A stretch of DNA of 5,844 nt from Nitrospirota bacterium (GTDB taxonomy: Bacteria; Nitrospirota; Thermodesulfovibrionia; Thermodesulfovibrionales; Dissulfurispiraceae), in assembly GCA_013349595.1 (NCBI GenBank), contig DUZI01000294.1:1-5844 (forward strand), read 5' to 3'. Under the pieces are notes generated by a model that searched no databases, was not told the origin of the DNA, and saw nothing but the letters and a program-made list of their open reading frames with translations. Within the stretch, counting starts at the first letter, position 1. Each line of letters opens with the position of its first letter. Shown here piece by piece: positions 1-5,799 of this stretch. The position numbers and the translations under genes were made by a program.

Positions 1-102
1 AGGTTTTGTCATAAGGCATTGTTTTATAATGAATAAAGAAAATTAAATAAAATTTGTCGATTATAAAAATCCTGAAACAGCCCTTACTATTGCTATTTTA
101 AG
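1..102 (+). repeat. Dispersed repeat, copy A (truncated by window edge)
   Basis: This stretch matches 5687-5792 in the same orientation. Positions 5-26 are identical to 5691-5712. After a short divergent AT-rich spacer, positions 44-85 are identical to 5733-5774 (42 bases), and 92-102 are identical to 5782-5792. Similarity stops after 102, just before the rplM promoter. The left end is cut by the window, so the full extent of this copy is unknown. No ORF of note lies in it. The long perfect block inside noncoding AT-rich DNA argues for a genuine repeat family rather than chance. Confidence 0.88.
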
Positions 103-115
103 TATAAAGGAGGTC

Positions 116-144
116 TTGACAAATTTCAAACATTTCTTTATTAT
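116..144 (+). promoter_or_regulatory. Sigma70-type promoter for rplM-rpsI
   Basis: A perfect -35 hexamer TTGACA (116-121) is followed after exactly 17 bp by TATTAT (139-144), 5 of 6 matches to the -10 consensus. Transcription would start near 151, giving a leader of about 30 nt before the rplM ATG. It begins only 14 bases after the dispersed repeat ends, so the repeat is directly upstream of the ribosomal-protein promoter. Confidence 0.75.
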
Positions 145-161
145 ATCAAACTTATTTTTTA

Positions 162-184
162 ATAATTATCAAGGAGCTAATTAT
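162..184 (+). promoter_or_regulatory. Ribosome binding site of rplM within a small AU hairpin
   Basis: The Shine-Dalgarno AAGGAG (171-176) sits 6 bases before the rplM ATG. It lies in a 9-base loop between ATAATTA (162-168) and TAATTAT (178-184), which are perfect reverse complements, and the second arm includes the first two bases of the start codon. The stem is all A-U and therefore weak. In E. coli the L13-S9 operon is known to be autoregulated by L13 at its mRNA leader; whether this hairpin has such a role is inference. Confidence 0.4.
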
Positions 185-617
185 GAAGACCCTTTTTGCA
201 AAAAGTAGTGAAGTTGACCATAAATGGTTGCTCGTTGATGCCAAAGACTTAATCCTTGGCAGGATGGCTTCAGCCATTGCAGTTCGTCTAAGGGGCAAAA
301 ACAAACCACAATTTACACCAAATACAGATACTGGAGACTTTGTCATTGTTGTAAATGCAGATAAGATAAAAGTGACTGGCGATAAACTAAGGCAGAAGGT
401 ATATTACAGAAATACTGGCTATGTAGGTAATCTCAAAGAGCAAACATTACAAGAGAGGATGAAAAAAGACCCTGAAGGCGTTATAAGAGATGCAGTCTGG
501 GGAATGCTGCCAAAAAATAGATTAGGCAGACAATTAATCAAAAAACTCAAGGTTTATAAAAGTAGTGAACATCCCCATAAGGCACAAAATCCAGAAGAAA
601 TAAAGCTAAATCAATAG
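183..617 (+). CDS. rplM: 50S ribosomal protein L13
   Basis: L13 is an early-assembling protein of the large ribosomal subunit that binds 23S rRNA. The 144-residue product has the usual bacterial length and is collinear with the family from end to end. Visible landmarks are the N-terminal MKTLFAK lead-in, LGRMAS (residues 25-30), DTGDFVIVVNA (49-59), the family signature around VWGMLPKNRLGR (105-116), and LKVY..SEHPH (122-132) before a short charged tail. The ATG at 183 is supported by AAGGAG at 171-176 and by the family N-terminus. It is first in a two-gene operon with rpsI, 12 bp downstream, driven by the promoter at 116-144. Nothing looks truncated or unusual. Confidence 0.98.
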   Translation: MKTLFAKSSEVDHKWLLVDAKDLILGRMASAIAVRLRGKNKPQFTPNTDTGDFVIVVNADKIKVTGDKLRQKVYYRNTGYVGNLKEQTLQERMKKDPEGVIRDAVWGMLPKNRLGRQLIKKLKVYKSSEHPHKAQNPEEIKLNQ

Positions 618-629
618 GAGATAATTATT

Positions 630-1022
630 ATGGCAGTCATTCAATACAATGCTACAGGTCGTAGAAAGAGATCGGTTGCGCAGGTCTATATTAAGAGCGG
701 AAAAGGCAAGATAATTGTCAATGACAAAGATTATGAGGCTTATTTCCCAAGAGAGACCCTTAAGATGATAATTAGACAACCTTTGCATGTAACGGGGACT
801 ATTGGAAGATTGGATATTAATGCAAGGGTAAGTGGTGGGGGATTAAGTGGTCAGGCAGGGGCACTTCGTCATGGCATATCAAGAGCACTTGTTGAGATGG
901 ATAATGAATTAAAGCCAAAACTCAAAAAAGAAAAATTGCTTACAAGGGATCCTCGTGAAGTTGAGAGGAAAAAATATGGTCAAAAGTCAGCAAGAAGAAG
1001 GTTCCAGTTCTCAAAGAGGTAG
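630..1022 (+). CDS. rpsI: 30S ribosomal protein S9
   Basis: S9 belongs to the head of the small ribosomal subunit, where its C-terminal tail reaches the P-site tRNA. The protein is 130 residues, the standard length. It shows GRRKRSVA (10-17), the core signature GGGLSGQAGALRHGISRAL (69-87), RDPREVERKKYGQ (106-118), and the conserved basic tail ending RRRFQFSKR at 130, so the functional C-terminus is intact. The start at 630 is preceded by AGGAG (616-620), which overlaps the rplM stop codon. rplM-rpsI is a near-universal bacterial pair. The rho-independent terminator at 1054-1085, 31 bases past the stop, closes the ribosomal operon. Confidence 0.98.
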   Translation: MAVIQYNATGRRKRSVAQVYIKSGKGKIIVNDKDYEAYFPRETLKMIIRQPLHVTGTIGRLDINARVSGGGLSGQAGALRHGISRALVEMDNELKPKLKKEKLLTRDPREVERKKYGQKSARRRFQFSKR

Positions 1023-1053
1023 TTACTCGTTTTTATTTCTCCTTTTTTTTCTC

Positions 1054-1085
1054 AAGGCTCGTTTACAAAAACGAGCCTTATTTTT
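1054..1085 (+). terminator. Rho-independent terminator after rpsI
   Basis: AAGGCTCGTTT (1054-1064) and AAACGAGCCTT (1069-1079) form a perfect 11-bp stem with a 4-base loop (ACAA), followed by A and five T (1081-1085). The T-tract ends five bases before the argC ATG, so the hairpin occupies the place where argC's ribosome binding site would be. An upstream segment CTCGTTTTT (1026-1034) is complementary to AAAAACGAG (1067-1075) in the descending arm, so an alternative, mutually exclusive pairing exists. Confidence 0.85.
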
Positions 1086-1090
1086 AAAAT
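1062..1090 (+). promoter_or_regulatory. Possible promoter overlapping terminator, before argC
   Basis: TTTACA (1062-1067) and TAAAAT (1085-1090) are separated by 17 bp, each matching 5 of 6 consensus positions. However, the -10 directly abuts the ATG at 1091, so the predicted start near 1097 would fall inside argC. This could be chance in AT-rich sequence overlapping a terminator, or it could reflect a leaderless transcript starting slightly earlier. I see no ArgR-like operator here. Confidence 0.25.
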
Positions 1091-2131
1091 ATGACAAAAA
1101 TAGCAATTTGTGGTGCAAGCGGATATACAGGTGCAGAGCTTTTAAGGATACTGTCAAGTCATCCTGAAGTTGAAATAACTGCCATTACTTCAGAACAATC
1201 TTCAGGTAAAAGGGTTACAGATTTATATCCCCATCTTTTTCAATACAAAGATTTAGTCTTTGAACCCCTTGATAAGTCTAAAATTATAAGTAAGGCAGAC
1301 TTATTCTTTCTTGCCTTGCCACATGGTGCCTCTCAAGAGGCAGTAAATTTTTTCTATACCCATGGAAAGAGGGTCATTGATTTATCGGCTGATTATAGGT
1401 TGCGCGATATACAGGTTTATCAAGATTGGTATAAAATTTCACATAAATATCCAGAAACCCTCAAAAATGCCGTTTATGGATTGCCTGAATTGTATCGTTT
1501 ATATATCAGAACTGCAAGATTAATTGCCAATCCAGGATGCTATCCTACTTCTGCCATATTAGGACTGATGCCATCATTAAAGGCTGGGATAATTGAAAAG
1601 GATTGGATTGTTATTGATTCAAAATCTGGCGTAACTGGTGCAGGGAGAAAGGCAGAATTAGCTCTTACTTTTTCAGAGACCAATGAAGGTTTCAGGGCTT
1701 ATGGTATTGCTACACACAGACATAGACCAGAGATTGAGCAGGAGTTGTCTTTAATCTCTAATTATCCAATAAAAATCAGTTTTACCCCTCACCTACTTCC
1801 CTTAGATAGGGGAATATTGTCAAGTATTTATTGCAAACTTAAAAAAGATGTAAATACAAGTGATGTAATCGATCTGTACAAAGAGGCTTACAGTAATGAA
1901 CCCTTCGTGGTTGTCTTAGATGAAGGGCAACTGCCTGATTTAAAAGATGTAAGGGGGAGTAATTATTGTATGTTATCTGCTACAGTTGATAAAAGGATTA
2001 ATCAACTTATCATCGTCTCTGTTATTGACAACCTTGTAAAAGGTGCATCAGGTCAAGCGGTACAAAATATGAACATCATGTTAAATCTTGATGAAACCCT
2101 TGGTTTGAAACAGGTAGGGTTATTCCCGTGA
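1091..2131 (+). CDS. argC: N-acetyl-gamma-glutamyl-phosphate reductase
   Basis: ArgC performs the NADPH-dependent reduction of N-acetylglutamyl phosphate to N-acetylglutamate semialdehyde in cytoplasmic arginine synthesis. The 346 residues are full length for the family. The N-terminal Rossmann fold opens with IAICGASGYTGAELL (4-18), followed by LALPHGAS (74-81) and DLSADYRLRD (97-106). The catalytic cysteine is Cys150 in ANPGCYPTSAILGL (146-159). HRHRPEIEQE (209-218) carries the likely catalytic histidine region, and VKGASGQAVQNMN (316-328) is the conserved C-terminal motif. An in-frame TAA at 1085-1087 rules out an earlier start, and the next starts would delete the Rossmann strand, so ATG 1091 is firm although it has no Shine-Dalgarno. 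Its stop overlaps the argJ start by 4 bp (GTGA), suggesting translational coupling. Confidence 0.97.
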   Translation: MTKIAICGASGYTGAELLRILSSHPEVEITAITSEQSSGKRVTDLYPHLFQYKDLVFEPLDKSKIISKADLFFLALPHGASQEAVNFFYTHGKRVIDLSADYRLRDIQVYQDWYKISHKYPETLKNAVYGLPELYRLYIRTARLIANPGCYPTSAILGLMPSLKAGIIEKDWIVIDSKSGVTGAGRKAELALTFSETNEGFRAYGIATHRHRPEIEQELSLISNYPIKISFTPHLLPLDRGILSSIYCKLKKDVNTSDVIDLYKEAYSNEPFVVVLDEGQLPDLKDVRGSNYCMLSATVDKRINQLIIVSVIDNLVKGASGQAVQNMNIMLNLDETLGLKQVGLFP

Positions 2132-3315
2132 CATCAAATTTACCCCGTGGATATAAATTCTCCACAGTAGAGGCAGCAATCAAAAAACCAGGCAGAAAAG
2201 ACTTAGCCCTTATTTATTCAGAAAAAGATGCAGTTGTCTCAGGTATGTTTACAACCAATTTAGTCAAAGCAGCCCCAGTAGTATTGTCAATGAAAAATAT
2301 TAAAAAGGGACTTGGCAGGGCAATTATCATAAATAGTGGCAATGCAAATGCCTGCACAGGCAAGCAAGGTCTTAAAGATACAAAATTGATGATAGAGATG
2401 ATAGCTAATTTTTTACTTGTCCCATCAGATTCAGTCTATGTTTGTTCAACAGGTGTAATAGGTACAAGCCTTCCAATGGACAGGATAATACCAAAAATTG
2501 ATGAGTTAGTTTCTCATATTGGGATTTCTACCATTGATGATTTAGCAGAGGCAATAATGACCACTGATACTTTTAAAAAAATATCCTCAAGAAAGATAAA
2601 TATTTCTGATAGTGAAATCACCATTACAGGCATATGTAAAGGTGCTGGCATGATTTGTCCAAATATGGCAACTATGCTCTCCTTTATCCTTACTGATGCA
2701 CATATAACAAAAAGGGCACTTGATGAGGTACTTAAGTATGCAGTCGATAACTCTTTTAACAGGATTTCCGTTGATGGAGACATGTCAACAAATGATACTG
2801 TCCTTTTATTTGCAAATGCCCTTTCAGGTAATAGCCTGATAGATTTAGATACAGATAGTTTTAAATCCTTCTCAGATGCCCTTTCAGAGGTCTGTCTTGA
2901 TTTAGCGAAGATGATAGTTAAAGATGGTGAGGGTGCTACTAAGTGTATAACCTTGATAATTAAAGGGGCAAAGGATGAAAAAGATGCCCGCAAGGCTTCA
3001 CTTGCTGTAGCCAACTCAATGCTTGTAAAGACTGCTATCTATGGAAATGACGCAAACTGGGGTCGCATAATGGCCGCAATAGGATATTCTGGGGCAAAGA
3101 TTGTCCCCGAAAGGGTAAGTATCTTTATAAATGATATTAAGATTGTAGAAAATGGAATATCAACAGGCAAAGATAAACAAGCCCAGGAGAGTATGTCAAA
3201 GAATTCAAACATAGAGATAATGATTGATTTGGCACATACACAGTTGGTTTATAAATTTTACACCTGTGATTTAACAGGTGAGTATGTCAAGATAAATGCA
3301 GAATATAGGACATAA
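2128..3315 (+). CDS. argJ: Glutamate N-acetyltransferase / amino-acid acetyltransferase ArgJ
   Basis: ArgJ transfers the acetyl group from N-acetylornithine to glutamate, recycling acetyl groups in arginine synthesis; bifunctional members also make N-acetylglutamate from acetyl-CoA. It is an Ntn-type self-processing enzyme. The cleavage motif GAGMICPNMATMLSFI is at 172-187, so cleavage is predicted between Ala181 and the nucleophile Thr182. CSTGVIGTSLPMDRI (106-120) supplies the oxyanion-hole Thr108-Gly109. DGDMSTNDT (216-224), YGNDANWGRIMAAIGYSG (305-322) and the C-terminal DLTGEYVKINAEYRT (381-395) are all conserved, so the 395-residue protein is complete. The start is GTG at 2128, with a weak AGGTAGGG (2112-2119) 8 bases upstream, overlapping the argC stop. 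Mono- or bifunctionality cannot be told from this window; absence of argA elsewhere would favour bifunctional. Confidence 0.97.
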   Translation: MTSNLPRGYKFSTVEAAIKKPGRKDLALIYSEKDAVVSGMFTTNLVKAAPVVLSMKNIKKGLGRAIIINSGNANACTGKQGLKDTKLMIEMIANFLLVPSDSVYVCSTGVIGTSLPMDRIIPKIDELVSHIGISTIDDLAEAIMTTDTFKKISSRKINISDSEITITGICKGAGMICPNMATMLSFILTDAHITKRALDEVLKYAVDNSFNRISVDGDMSTNDTVLLFANALSGNSLIDLDTDSFKSFSDALSEVCLDLAKMIVKDGEGATKCITLIIKGAKDEKDARKASLAVANSMLVKTAIYGNDANWGRIMAAIGYSGAKIVPERVSIFINDIKIVENGISTGKDKQAQESMSKNSNIEIMIDLAHTQLVYKFYTCDLTGEYVKINAEYRT

Positions 3316-3333
3316 TAAAAGGAGGTTTATAAA

Positions 3334-3819
3334 ATGACTGAATCAGAAGATCTTCAGCAATCACTTGCAGGTTACAAAGATAAGGTCAATCCCTTAGTAA
3401 AAGCAACCCTTGAATGGGAAAAAGATTTACTTTTTACAGGGAGAACGGGTGAAGGCTATGTAATAGAATTTGATGCCCATGTTCAATGGGGATGTAAGCC
3501 TACAGATGCACTTTTATTAAGCCTTGCAGGTTGTATGGGTATTGATGTAGTAATGTTCCTCCAGAAGATGAAGGTAAAACTTGCCAGTTTCATGATAAAA
3601 ATATCGGGCGAGAGAAACCCAACCCCACCGCAGTATTTTAAAAAGATTGATATGCTTCTCCTGATAGGTGGTAAGGATATTGATGTAAAAAAGGTTGAAA
3701 GGGCAGTTTCACTCTCACATGAAAAGTATTGTTCTGTTTATAATTCGCTAAGAAAAGACATGATAGTCAATGTTACTTATCAGATTGAAGAGAAAGAACT
3801 AACCAAAGAAACTAATTAA
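3334..3819 (+). CDS. OsmC/Ohr family protein (putative peroxide-linked redox protein)
   Basis: OsmC/Ohr proteins are small cytoplasmic dimers that in characterised cases reduce organic hydroperoxides with a reactive cysteine pair. In this 161-residue protein the two family cysteines are present: Cys67 in PTDALLLSLAGCMGIDVV (56-73), at the start of the central helix, and Cys133 in SLSHEKYCSVYNSLRKDM (126-143). The fold regions between them (SFMIKISGERN, 85-95; KKIDMLLLIGG, 103-113) are collinear with the family. The sequence looks closer to the YhfA-like OsmC group than to true Ohr, so the substrate is uncertain. The start ATG at 3334 has an excellent Shine-Dalgarno, AAAAGGAGGT (3317-3326), right after the argJ stop. 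It lies 18 bp after argJ and 5 bp before mqnB, so it is probably cotranscribed with both. A link to menaquinone or oxidative stress is only suggested by the neighbour. Confidence 0.88.
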   Translation: MTESEDLQQSLAGYKDKVNPLVKATLEWEKDLLFTGRTGEGYVIEFDAHVQWGCKPTDALLLSLAGCMGIDVVMFLQKMKVKLASFMIKISGERNPTPPQYFKKIDMLLLIGGKDIDVKKVERAVSLSHEKYCSVYNSLRKDMIVNVTYQIEEKELTKETN

Positions 3820-3824
3820 CTTTA

Positions 3825-4538
3825 TTGAACCCCATTGGAATTTTAATCCCTACATTTTTTGAAGCCCAATTAGTCCTTGACAGCTTGTCAAAGGCTAATA
3901 ATCTGTCGATTCAGGGTAAGCCTTTTTACAAAGGTCTTTTAGATAAAATTAATGTGATAATCTCAATCTGTGGAATTGGTAAGGCTAATTCTGCCCATAG
4001 TACTGGATTATTAATAGATAGATTTACTCCTTCAATGCTCATAAATATAGGCGTTGCAGGGGCTTATCCGGATAGCTGTTTAAAGATAGCTGATTTAGTG
4101 ATAGCAGAAAGGGAAATTTATGCAGATGAAGGGCTTATGACCTATAAGGATGAATTTGCATCTATGCAAGGACTTAACCTTCCGATGGTATTAAAAGAGG
4201 GCAAGACTTTTTATAATGAATTTGAAACACACATCCCCACCCGTCTATTACAAGATGAGATAAGGAGAGTTACCTTTCTTACAGTATCAACATGCACGGG
4301 CTCTGTAAAAAGGGCAAGGTTTTTGACAAATCATTATAAAGCTCAATGTGAAAACATGGAAGGCTCTGCAATAGCCCATGTGGCATGTCTTTCAGGACTA
4401 CCATTTACAGAAATTAGGACAATCAGCAACATAATTACAGATAGAGATGAAAAGGGCATTAATAAAACAGATCTAAAACACTCTGCAGAAATGGTGCAGC
4501 TGTATCTGCTTAAAAATCTTAATAAATTTATTGAATAA
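3825..4538 (+). CDS. mqnB: Futalosine hydrolase (menaquinone biosynthesis, nucleoside phosphorylase fold)
   Basis: Futalosine hydrolase releases hypoxanthine from futalosine to give dehypoxanthine futalosine in the alternative menaquinone pathway. The 237-residue protein has the MTA/SAH-nucleosidase-like NP-I fold: ILIPTFFEA (6-14) with the candidate acid Glu13, GIGKANSA (50-57), NIGVAGAYPDS (74-84), DLVIAEREIYADEG (90-103), VSTCTGS (154-160), CENMEGSAIAHVA (175-187) with ribose-binding Glu179, and IRTISNIITDRD (197-208). Where MTA/SAH nucleosidases have Ser-Asp, this protein has Ser201-Asn202; Asn at this site is associated with 6-oxopurine recognition, fitting futalosine's hypoxanthine base. 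The start is TTG at 3825, five bases after the OsmC-like stop and without a clear Shine-Dalgarno. An in-frame TAA at 3813-3815 and the need for the first strand leave no better choice, so reinitiation is likely. The alternative is another NP-I nucleosidase. Confidence 0.85.
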   Translation: MNPIGILIPTFFEAQLVLDSLSKANNLSIQGKPFYKGLLDKINVIISICGIGKANSAHSTGLLIDRFTPSMLINIGVAGAYPDSCLKIADLVIAEREIYADEGLMTYKDEFASMQGLNLPMVLKEGKTFYNEFETHIPTRLLQDEIRRVTFLTVSTCTGSVKRARFLTNHYKAQCENMEGSAIAHVACLSGLPFTEIRTISNIITDRDEKGINKTDLKHSAEMVQLYLLKNLNKFIE

Positions 4539-4546
4539 ATCTATCT

Positions 4547-5476
4547 TTACTTAACATAAACCTCAATCACCTTAGCCCAAAAAGGCAGCGTAAAAAATGA
4601 CAATACTGTGCTTATGGTAATGGCAAGAGCTGTTAATTGTTCATTAAGTTTGTATCTATTTACAATTATCAACAGTAGTAGTAAAACAGGCATTGCGCTC
4701 TCCATAATGACTGCCTTTTTTGCTGAAGCATCAAAATCAAACAATGCTGTTATCATAATGGCAAAAAATGGCGACAATAGTAACTTTGTAATTATAAAGG
4801 GCAAGAGAATAAGTATATTTTTTAAATTTGGCAAAGTCAAAGATAGTCCTACTGAGAATATCATAAGAGGTGTAACAGTTTTACTAAGCAAGTCAAGGCT
4901 TTCAATAATATAATTATCAAGACTAATCCCAGTGAGATTCAACAATAACCCTATAGCAATACCCCAAAGTGGAGGTAAGGATAAAATGGTTTTAATAGAT
5001 GACTTGATGCTAAAGGAGTTTTTGTCGCTGTAATATGTTAAGATAAAAACCCCTAAGGTCCAAATTATGAGACTTGTTGCAAAATAATCAAACAAAAGGG
5101 CATATTTGATACTTTCACTACCATAAAGGGCATTTAATACAGGCACACCAATGAAAAGTACATTTCCAAAGGATGATGAGATAATTAAGATCCCTAAATC
5201 TTTTTTATCAATCCTTGCTAACCTTTGGGTTAAAAATGATAGGAAAATGCCAATCGTTAAGGAGAATAAGATTATTAACCAGGCAAAAACAGGCACAAGC
5301 AGCATTTCCCTATCAAGACTTATTCTTGCAAAGGTCTTGATGCAAAGGGCAGGGAGAAAGACATTTATAACAACTACATTTATGCTGTGTTTTATTAATT
5401 CAGTATTGCCATAGAGCCTTTTAAATATTACACCTATTAGTGCAATCAGTGCGAAGGGATAGAGGGTTTCATGCAT
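4547..5476 (-). CDS. AEC (auxin efflux carrier) family transporter
   Basis: This is an integral inner-membrane secondary transporter of the Mem_trans/AEC family; characterised bacterial relatives move small organic acids such as malate or malonate, but the substrate here is unknown. The 309-residue protein is typical in length and has about ten hydrophobic spans, near 4-21, 33-49, 60-82, 95-117, 124-148, 165-184, 196-214, 219-244, 252-273 and 280-302. Family landmarks are NVVVINVFLPAL (33-44), SSFGNVLFIGVPVLNALYG (101-119), PPLWGIAIGLLLNLTG (168-183), TPLMIFSVGLSL (202-213), and ESAMPVLLLL (259-268) before the last spans. It is convergent with mqnB, whose stop is 8 bp away, so it is a separate transcription unit. 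The start ATG at 5476 has no Shine-Dalgarno, but an extended -10 element lies just upstream, suggesting a leaderless or nearly leaderless mRNA. Confidence 0.92.
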   Translation of the reverse strand: MHETLYPFALIALIGVIFKRLYGNTELIKHSINVVVINVFLPALCIKTFARISLDREMLLVPVFAWLIILFSLTIGIFLSFLTQRLARIDKKDLGILIISSSFGNVLFIGVPVLNALYGSESIKYALLFDYFATSLIIWTLGVFILTYYSDKNSFSIKSSIKTILSLPPLWGIAIGLLLNLTGISLDNYIIESLDLLSKTVTPLMIFSVGLSLTLPNLKNILILLPFIITKLLLSPFFAIMITALFDFDASAKKAVIMESAMPVLLLLLIIVNRYKLNEQLTALAITISTVLSFFTLPFWAKVIEVYVK

Positions 5477-5481
5477 ACAAG

Positions 5482-5490
5482 ATTATAACA
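5482..5490 (-). promoter_or_regulatory. Extended -10 promoter of the AEC transporter gene
   Basis: On the - strand, TGTTATAAT (5490 down to 5482) is a perfect extended -10 (TGn-TATAAT) ending five bases before the ATG at 5476. No good -35 lies 16-18 bp upstream, which the TG extension can offset. Two ACTGTTA direct repeats (5492-5486 and 5502-5496), 10 bp apart, overlap and precede it, a spacing that would put them on the same helix face. Whether they bind a regulator is not shown. Confidence 0.5.
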
Positions 5491-5530
5491 GTTTTTAACA
5501 GTATTAAAAGAAATTAGATGTAACGCCAAC

Positions 5531-5570
5531 ATGATAATGTCCTAATATACCAAAATGAAAATGTCCTAAT
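5531..5570. repeat. Two direct repeats at 24-bp spacing; possible insertion-sequence end remnant
   Basis: ATGATAATGTCCTAAT (5531-5546) and ATGAAAATGTCCTAAT (5555-5570) match at 15 of 16 positions with a 24-bp period. They follow TGTAACGCC (5519-5527), a TG-starting tip. Multiple short direct repeats behind a TG end are typical of IS21-like and related elements whose transposases bind such repeats. No transposase gene follows, so at most this is an orphan end. The repeat is seen directly; the IS assignment is inference. Confidence 0.5.
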
Positions 5571-5686
5571 CATGAATTGCTAAACTCCCAAAAATAGCGA
5601 TAGAAGTAAAAAGGCTTAGCAAAATCAGCAAGTAAGAGGGCTGGTGTGGAATTTTTATACGACACCTTATAAAAAAAGTTCCTAGG

Positions 5687-5772
5687 GGGCTTTGTCATAA
5701 GGCATTGTTTTAAATGTATAAATCAAAAATTATAAATAAAATTTGTCGATTATAAAAATCCTGAAACAGCCC
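5687..5772. mobile_element. Candidate 86-bp MITE-like insertion inside the repeat unit
   Basis: The left tip GGGCTTTGTCA (5687-5697) and the reverse complement of the right end, GGGCTGTTTCA, match at 9 of 11 positions, forming imperfect terminal inverted repeats. Directly outside them are TTCCTAGG (5679-5686) and TTCCTAAG (5773-5780), an 8-base duplication with one mismatch, as left by transposition. The segment is far too short to encode a transposase. In copy A the tip has decayed to AGGTTTTGTC and its right flank reads TTACTATT. I do not assign an IS family. Confidence 0.45.
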
Positions 5773-5792
5773 TTCCTAAGCGCTATTTTAAG
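5687..5792 (+). repeat. Dispersed repeat, copy B
   Basis: This is the counterpart of 1-102, in direct orientation about 5.69 kb away. Identity is complete over 5691-5712 and 5733-5774, interrupted by a divergent spacer of about 20 bases, and similarity continues through 5792. It lies wholly inside the repeat unit of about 212 bp, which implies that the copy at the left edge of the window is also part of such a unit. Confidence 0.88.
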
Positions 5793-5799
5793 GTTTCAG

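Larger units (their letters stand above)
5579..5799. repeat. Complete unit of a repeat array of about 212 bp, with inverted ends
   Basis: The segment CCCAAAA...CAGCAAG at 5587-5632 recurs at 5800-5844 (about 39 of 46 positions, one gap), so one complete unit is followed by the start of another with a period of 212-213 bp. The unit's ends are also inverted: 5579-5603 (GCTAAAC...AAAATAGCGATAG) resembles the reverse complement of 5776-5800, with AAAATAGCG (5591-5599) exactly complementary to CGCTATTTT (5781-5789), and GCTTAG (5614-5619) complementary to CTAAGC (5776-5781). GGTGT (5643-5647) and ACACC (5662-5666) form an additional small hairpin. The unit therefore has strong potential for folding. 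No protein-coding ORF is evident. Confidence 0.65.

Noticed and set aside
106..113. Strong Shine-Dalgarno-like AAAGGAGG just upstream of the rplM -35
   Set aside because: The only nearby start, TTG at 116, is two bases away, and its frame ends at a TAG inside rplM after a low-complexity AT-rich stretch. No plausible peptide or leader gene is supported.
1023..1090. ArgR operator before argC
   Set aside because: No pair of ARG boxes with the TNTGAAT/ATTCANA pattern is present; the space is filled by T-rich sequence and the terminator hairpin.
955..1167. 70-codon + strand frame across the end of rpsI and the start of argC
   Set aside because: It is out of frame with two certain genes and runs through the terminator hairpin; its sequence is low-complexity.
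2514..3014. 166-codon open frame on the - strand
   Set aside because: It lies entirely within argJ, whose full set of catalytic motifs establishes the + strand frame; the antisense protein has no recognisable family features.
4521..4532. 12-bp palindrome AATAAATTTATT near the mqnB 3' end
   Set aside because: It has no loop and no GC pairs, so it is not a terminator; it lies inside mqnB codons and is expected by chance in AT-rich DNA. No convincing terminator is visible between mqnB and the transporter gene.
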